A stretch of DNA of 64,000 bases from Colwellia sp. Arc7-D (GTDB lineage: Bacteria > Pseudomonadota > Gammaproteobacteria > Enterobacterales > Alteromonadaceae): the NCBI RefSeq assembly GCF_003061515.1, contig NZ_CP028924.1, forward strand, positions 3,038,001 to 3,102,000, written 5' to 3'. How positions within the stretch are numbered: the first letter of the stretch is position 1; each line of letters begins with the position of its first letter. Below the pieces are notes generated by a model. It was given only the letters and a program-made list of their open reading frames with translations. It made no database searches and was not told the origin of the DNA. Both the position numbers and the translations under genes were made by a program. Positions 60,803 through 64,000 of this stretch are shown here, piece by piece.

Positions 60803-61699
60803 TTAATTAAATTTGTCAGGTGCTACAGTTAAACTGATTGTTCTCATTTCTCGAAATATTTCAGGGTCTTTAGATACGGGTAAAGTACCTGCTTTATAAA
60901 CAGCTGTTTTTGCCGCTTCACAAACTCTTCTATCACCCTGACCTGTAACTACATTAGTAACAAAGCCTGATGGTGCAAGACTTATAGTTAATTTACAAGA
61001 CTTACCTTCCATAGTACTACGATCTGTAATTAAATTGCGTTTAATCGTTTGTGTTATTAATGCGGTAAATCGGCCAATTTCAGTCATCATTTGTTGGCGT
61101 CTTGCTTGTTGACGACTTGCCATTTCTTCAGCCATTTGTTGCTCAATTAACTCTTGCTGAGCCGCACGCTCACGTGCTTCTTGTTCTTTACGCTTTTGTT
61201 CCGCTGCTTTCTTTTTACGTAAATCGTCCGCTTTTTTAGCAGCTTTTTCTTCTTTTATACGTTCCGCTTTAGCTTTTGCGGCAGCTTCATCAGCTTGTTG
61301 TTTTTCAAGTATTTTTTGTTTACGAAGTTTATCGGCCGCATTTGCTTTAGCTTTTTTAGCCGCAATATCGGTCGCTTTTTTCTCTTGTGCTTTTTTCTTT
61401 CTTTCACGCTCAAGCGTTTTAATGCGTTTTTCTTCGTTCAATTTTTTTGTTTTAGCCGCGGCAATACTGTCTTCAAGTTCTTTAAGCTTGCGTGCTTTAT
61501 CAGCGTCTTGCTTTTTTAACTTATTTATTTGTGCATCAACGGTACTTTTTTCAACAAGTACCGCTTGAATAGGTTCAATTTGTACCGCGCTTGGTGTTGG
61601 TTTAGGTGGCGTTGAAAAATCGCCCCAGAGCAACACCACAGCAAGCCCTACATGAATCGCAACACTTAACGCTAACGGGGTAGAATCCTTCAGTGACAC
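60803..61699 (-). CDS. tolA: TolA: envelope-spanning protein of the Tol system
   Basis: 298 residues: one N-terminal membrane helix (about 8-26), a long Lys/Ala/Glu-rich helical domain II (about 55-205, e.g. KAKANAADKLRKQK and similar), and a C-terminal TolA domain III (KRNLITDRSTMEGKSCKLTISLAP, two Cys). Shorter than E. coli TolA (421) because domain II is shorter. It starts with GTG, sharing the G of the tolR stop (TAGTG), with GGAG upstream. Confidence 0.92.
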   Translation of the reverse strand: MSLKDSTPLALSVAIHVGLAVVLLWGDFSTPPKPTPSAVQIEPIQAVLVEKSTVDAQINKLKKQDADKARKLKELEDSIAAAKTKKLNEEKRIKTLERERKKKAQEKKATDIAAKKAKANAADKLRKQKILEKQQADEAAAKAKAERIKEEKAAKKADDLRKKKAAEQKRKEQEARERAAQQELIEQQMAEEMASRQQARRQQMMTEIGRFTALITQTIKRNLITDRSTMEGKSCKLTISLAPSGFVTNVVTGQGDRRVCEAAKTAVYKAGTLPVSKDPEIFREMRTISLTVAPDKFN

Positions 61700-62127
61700 T
61701 ACTTACTCTCCGGACTATCAGTCATTAAACCAACCGAAGGTACACCTGCTACTTTTTGCAATAAAACCATTAATTGGATCACGGCATCATAGGAAACAGC
61801 ACCATCACCATTAACAACAACAGGTGTGTCAGGTGCGGTTTTTAAATGAGCAGCAACTAAAGTTGCAACCTCTTGTGCCGACATTGGTTCATTTTTACTG
61901 GTACCAACAGCTAAATAATAATTACCTTTTGCATCAACTGATGCAACTAAAGGTGGCTTCATATCTTTGCTTAATGGCTCTGCATCAGCTTGCGGCAAAT
62001 CTACTTTAACGCCTTGTGTTATTAATGGTGCGGTTACCATAAAAATAATCAGCAACACTAACATTACATCAATATAAGGTACTACATTTATCTCAGCAAC
62101 CTTGCGGCGCCTAACTCGATTATACAT
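61699..62127 (-). CDS. tolR: TolR: inner-membrane ExbD-family protein
   Basis: 142 residues: N-terminal cytoplasmic RRRKVAEINVVPYIDVMLVLLIIFMV containing the proton-channel Asp in the single membrane helix, then a periplasmic ExbD/TolR domain. Works with TolQ to turn proton flow into TolA movement. It follows tolQ by 14 bases and overlaps tolA by one base. Confidence 0.95.
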   Translation of the reverse strand: MYNRVRRRKVAEINVVPYIDVMLVLLIIFMVTAPLITQGVKVDLPQADAEPLSKDMKPPLVASVDAKGNYYLAVGTSKNEPMSAQEVATLVAAHLKTAPDTPVVVNGDGAVSYDAVIQLMVLLQKVAGVPSVGLMTDSPESK

Positions 62128-62141
62128 AGTTAATACCTACC

Positions 62142-62825
62142 TTAGCCGTGTTGCTCTGTCGCTGTTTGACGTTGTAAAATACTTGCAAACTCTTCCATAA
62201 AATTACCGTAGCTATTTTCAAGTTTTTCAACGTTATGGCTAAATCGGTTAAATGCCATAACCGCAGGAATAGCTGCAAACAAACCCATTGCCGTTGCGAT
62301 GAGTGCCTCAGCAATTCCGGGTGCAACCATTGCAAGTGTTGCTTGTTCAACAGCACCTAAAGCAATAAATGAATTCATGATCCCCCATACGGTACCAAAT
62401 AAGCCAATATAAGGACTTATAGAACCAACGGTTGCCATGAAAGGTAAGTGAGTTTCTAAACTGTCGACTTCTCTTGATAATGCAACACGCATTGCTCGAT
62501 GAGTACCATCAACAATAACTTGTGGTGCGTAAGCATGTGATTTTCGTAAACGTGCAAACTCTCGGAAACCTGAAACAAAAAGATTTTCAATGCCATCAAT
62601 ATGTTCTTTTGCAGAAACTTCGCTATAAAGCTTACTTAAATCAGCTCCACTCCAAAACTTATCTTCAAAGTCTTGTAATTGAGTTCTTGCTGCTATTAAC
62701 ACTTTACGACGTTGAAATATCATGGTCCATGAGGCTATTGAAAAGCCTAATAAGGTCAACATTACCAGTTGAACTAATAAACTAGCTTCTAAAAATAAAT
62801 CAAAAAATGAAATCTCAGCTGACAC
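62142..62825 (-). CDS. tolQ: TolQ: inner-membrane ExbB-family protein
   Basis: 227 residues with three membrane helices (about 14-35, 135-158, 170-195) and the MotA/ExbB segment [22 protein letters not shown] and [18 protein letters not shown]. It starts with GTG inside the end of ybgC (11-base overlap), a sign of tight coupling. Confidence 0.95.
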   Translation of the reverse strand: MSAEISFFDLFLEASLLVQLVMLTLLGFSIASWTMIFQRRKVLIAARTQLQDFEDKFWSGADLSKLYSEVSAKEHIDGIENLFVSGFREFARLRKSHAYAPQVIVDGTHRAMRVALSREVDSLETHLPFMATVGSISPYIGLFGTVWGIMNSFIALGAVEQATLAMVAPGIAEALIATAMGLFAAIPAVMAFNRFSHNVEKLENSYGNFMEEFASILQRQTATEQHG

Positions 62826-63225
62826 GTTTTAATGCTCCTAATATGCTGTTGGGGATAATACAAGGTTTAGCGATAGATAGGTTAACACAGGCTACTTTAA
62901 TTTCAGCCGTACATAACGTTATCTGATTCTGATTCACAATTTGTTGCGAAAAAATCAAACTAGCAGACTTTAAACGGCTTATTGTGCTCGTAATTGTTAA
63001 TAAATCGTCGAGTTTTGCAGACGCCTTATTTTCCATCGCAACCTTTGTGACCACAAAGCCGATGTTTTGTTCTAAAAATATTGATTGATTAATACCAAGC
63101 TCGCGTAACCACTCTGTTCTTGCGCGTTCAAGGAATTTCAAATAGTTAGCGTAATAGACAATACCACCGGCATCGGTATCTTCATAATAAACACGAACCT
63201 TGTGTTGAAAATTAAGTAATGACAT
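62815..63225 (-). CDS. ybgC: YbgC: acyl-CoA thioesterase of the tol-pal operon
   Basis: 136 residues, hotdog fold, with the active-site region [27 protein letters not shown]. Hydrolyses short or long acyl-CoA/ACP thioesters; its link to Tol-Pal is by operon. It is the first gene of the operon, so the promoter lies within 63226 onward. Confidence 0.93.
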   Translation of the reverse strand: MSLLNFQHKVRVYYEDTDAGGIVYYANYLKFLERARTEWLRELGINQSIFLEQNIGFVVTKVAMENKASAKLDDLLTITSTISRLKSASLIFSQQIVNQNQITLCTAEIKVACVNLSIAKPCIIPNSILGALKRVS

Positions 63226-63655
63226 GTAATTTATTCAAGTTAGCTAGCGATAAAATTTTAGATGCTTATCATAATAGATAAAGCTCACGTGGAACAAGGG
63301 CTAAGATAAATTCTTTGTAATAATTTAAGTAAAAATCAGAGTAAATTATGGTTGAATTTTACTTAATCAGAATACTTTAGCGAGCAGTGCCCTGCTCTTA
63401 AGGTACTTATAGATTTAGCGCGGTATATTTTAAATTTTTTCACATTAGTTTTTCTAATGATAAATATAATTATTTTTCGTTTGTTCAATAGAGTACATAA
63501 CAATATAATACGCTTGTTTTCTGGACTCAGACATGAATATTGTTTACTAACAAGTATTCCTGTCACCCTTAAATGTTTTGAATAGGTGTTGTTACCTTTC
63601 TCTCTGATATTTTATAGGAACCCCATTTCCTTCTATCAACTTACATTATAAGTTG

Positions 63656-63688
63656 GCCCACATATTATATATGTGGGCTTTTTTTTGC
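63656..63688 (+). terminator. Orphan strong plus-strand terminator
   Basis: Perfect 10-bp stem GCCCACATAT/ATATGTGGGC (63656-63665 with 63669-63678), a 3-base loop and then TTTTTTTT-type run. A small hairpin AACTTA...TAAGTT lies just before it. No plus-strand gene precedes it, so it may end an unannotated small RNA. Confidence 0.8.
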
Positions 63689-63789
63689 CTAAATTTCAAT
63701 GAAAAGAATTTATTGATAAGTGATAAATACGGTTGGATTTTTACGTTAACTATCACAATAGCTATAACTTAAGTATCCTGAACAGCTAA

Positions 63790-63817
63790 AAAACAAAAGG
63801 CACCCAAAGGTGCCTTT
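63790..63817 (-). terminator. Terminator after ruvB
   Basis: Leftward perfect 9-bp stem AAAGGCACC/GGTGCCTTT (63796-63804 with 63809-63817) with a 4-base loop and a T-rich tract on the minus strand (TTGTTTTT), 22 bases after the ruvB stop. Confidence 0.85.
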
Positions 63818-63838
63818 AATAAGTAATATAAACAAATG

Positions 63839-64000
63839 TTAGCTTGGAAAATCTAAACCAAAATGCAAATAAGCTCTACTTGTGGCAATTCTGCCTCGGG
63901 GTGTTCGTTGTAAGAAACCTTGTTGAATAAGAAAAGGCTCTAATACATCTTCAATAGTTTCACGTTCTTCACCAATGGCTGCGGCAATGTTATCGAGCCC
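63839..64000 (-). CDS. ruvB: RuvB Holliday-junction helicase, C-terminal end (partial)
   Basis: The last 53 codons of ruvB, cut by the window edge. The translation begins [19 protein letters not shown] and ends LHFGLDFPS, the winged-helix C-terminal domain of RuvB that contacts DNA ([12 protein letters not shown]). RuvB is the motor of branch migration with RuvA. The neighbourhood ruvB-ybgC-tolQRAB is standard in gammaproteobacteria. Confidence 0.92.
   Translation of the reverse strand, partial: GLDNIAAAIGEERETIEDVLEPFLIQQGFLQRTPRGRIATSRAYLHFGLDFPS

Larger units (their letters stand above)
63226..63838. other. Intergenic region between ybgC and ruvB
   Basis: About 610 bases holding the tol-pal promoter (not resolved), a 67-codon minus-strand frame (63363-63566) without ribosome-binding site that I do not accept, a strong plus-strand terminator with no gene ahead of it (63656-63688), and the ruvB terminator. 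Confidence 0.55.

Noticed and set aside
63363..63566. 67-codon minus-strand open frame between ybgC and ruvB
   Set aside because: No Shine-Dalgarno sequence and low-complexity A+T-rich composition; it looks like a chance frame.

Overview
The window looks like a chromosomal segment of a marine gammaproteobacterium of the order Alteromonadales, most likely Colwelliaceae (Colwellia/Thalassotalea type). Grounds: low G+C, gammaproteobacterial 16S/23S genes, the ruvB-ybgC-tolQRAB-pal-cpoB-tRNA(Lys)-nadA gene order, and close gammaproteobacterial versions of proBAC, cysB, sdaA, fumA and rmuC. The assignment rests on recognition, not on a search.

Layout. (1) 1-11.5 kb: a puuR-type regulator, then a long leftward metal-resistance cluster. 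It runs from a small HMA metal-binding protein through an HMA-fold protein, a lipoprotein, a YHS protein and a DUF5676-like membrane protein to the CusC/CusB/CusA copper-silver efflux system. A MerR/CueR-type promoter with a 19-bp spacer lies ahead of it. Next come a dihaem cytochrome c, an outer-membrane porin and a small Cys/His-rich secreted protein preceded by a perfect FNR-type site. (2) 11.7-30.5 kb: a large polyamine, GABA and beta-alanine catabolic region. It holds puuB, an OrdL-like oxidase, an aminoaldehyde dehydrogenase, a bicupin, mmsA/bauC, a frameshifted bauA, a thioesterase, an unknown membrane protein, spuC, puuA, puuD (behind a perfect 26-bp palindrome), gabT, gabD and two related LysR regulators. 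Putrescine can go by gamma-glutamylation (PuuA-PuuB-dehydrogenase-PuuD) or by direct transamination (SpuC) to GABA, then by GabT/GabD to succinate. Beta-alanine would go by BauA/MmsA to acetyl-CoA if BauA is intact. (3) 30.6-36.2 kb: proB, divergent proC and proA, and an NSS-family sodium symporter. (4) 36.5-48.9 kb: mostly housekeeping genes (two diguanylate cyclases, rmuC, class I fumarase, pabB, nudL, sdaA, cysB, two small proteins). (5) 49.3-55.7 kb: a leftward rRNA operon in the order 16S-tRNA(Ala)-tRNA(Ile)-23S-5S, with tandem promoters and a decayed extra 5S/terminator copy at its tail. (6) 55.8-64 kb: tRNA(Ser) with a partial duplicate and an 8 x 14-bp tandem repeat, nadA, three identical tRNA(Lys) genes, the Tol-Pal operon and the 3' end of ruvB.

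The parts most worth a second look are the metal cluster with its MerR-type promoter and uncharacterised small proteins, the palindromic operator of the puu operon, the homopolymer frameshift in bauA, the decayed 5S copies with compensatory changes in a duplicated terminator, the tRNA(Ser) fragment beside the 14-bp repeat, and a strong orphan plus-strand terminator between ybgC and ruvB.
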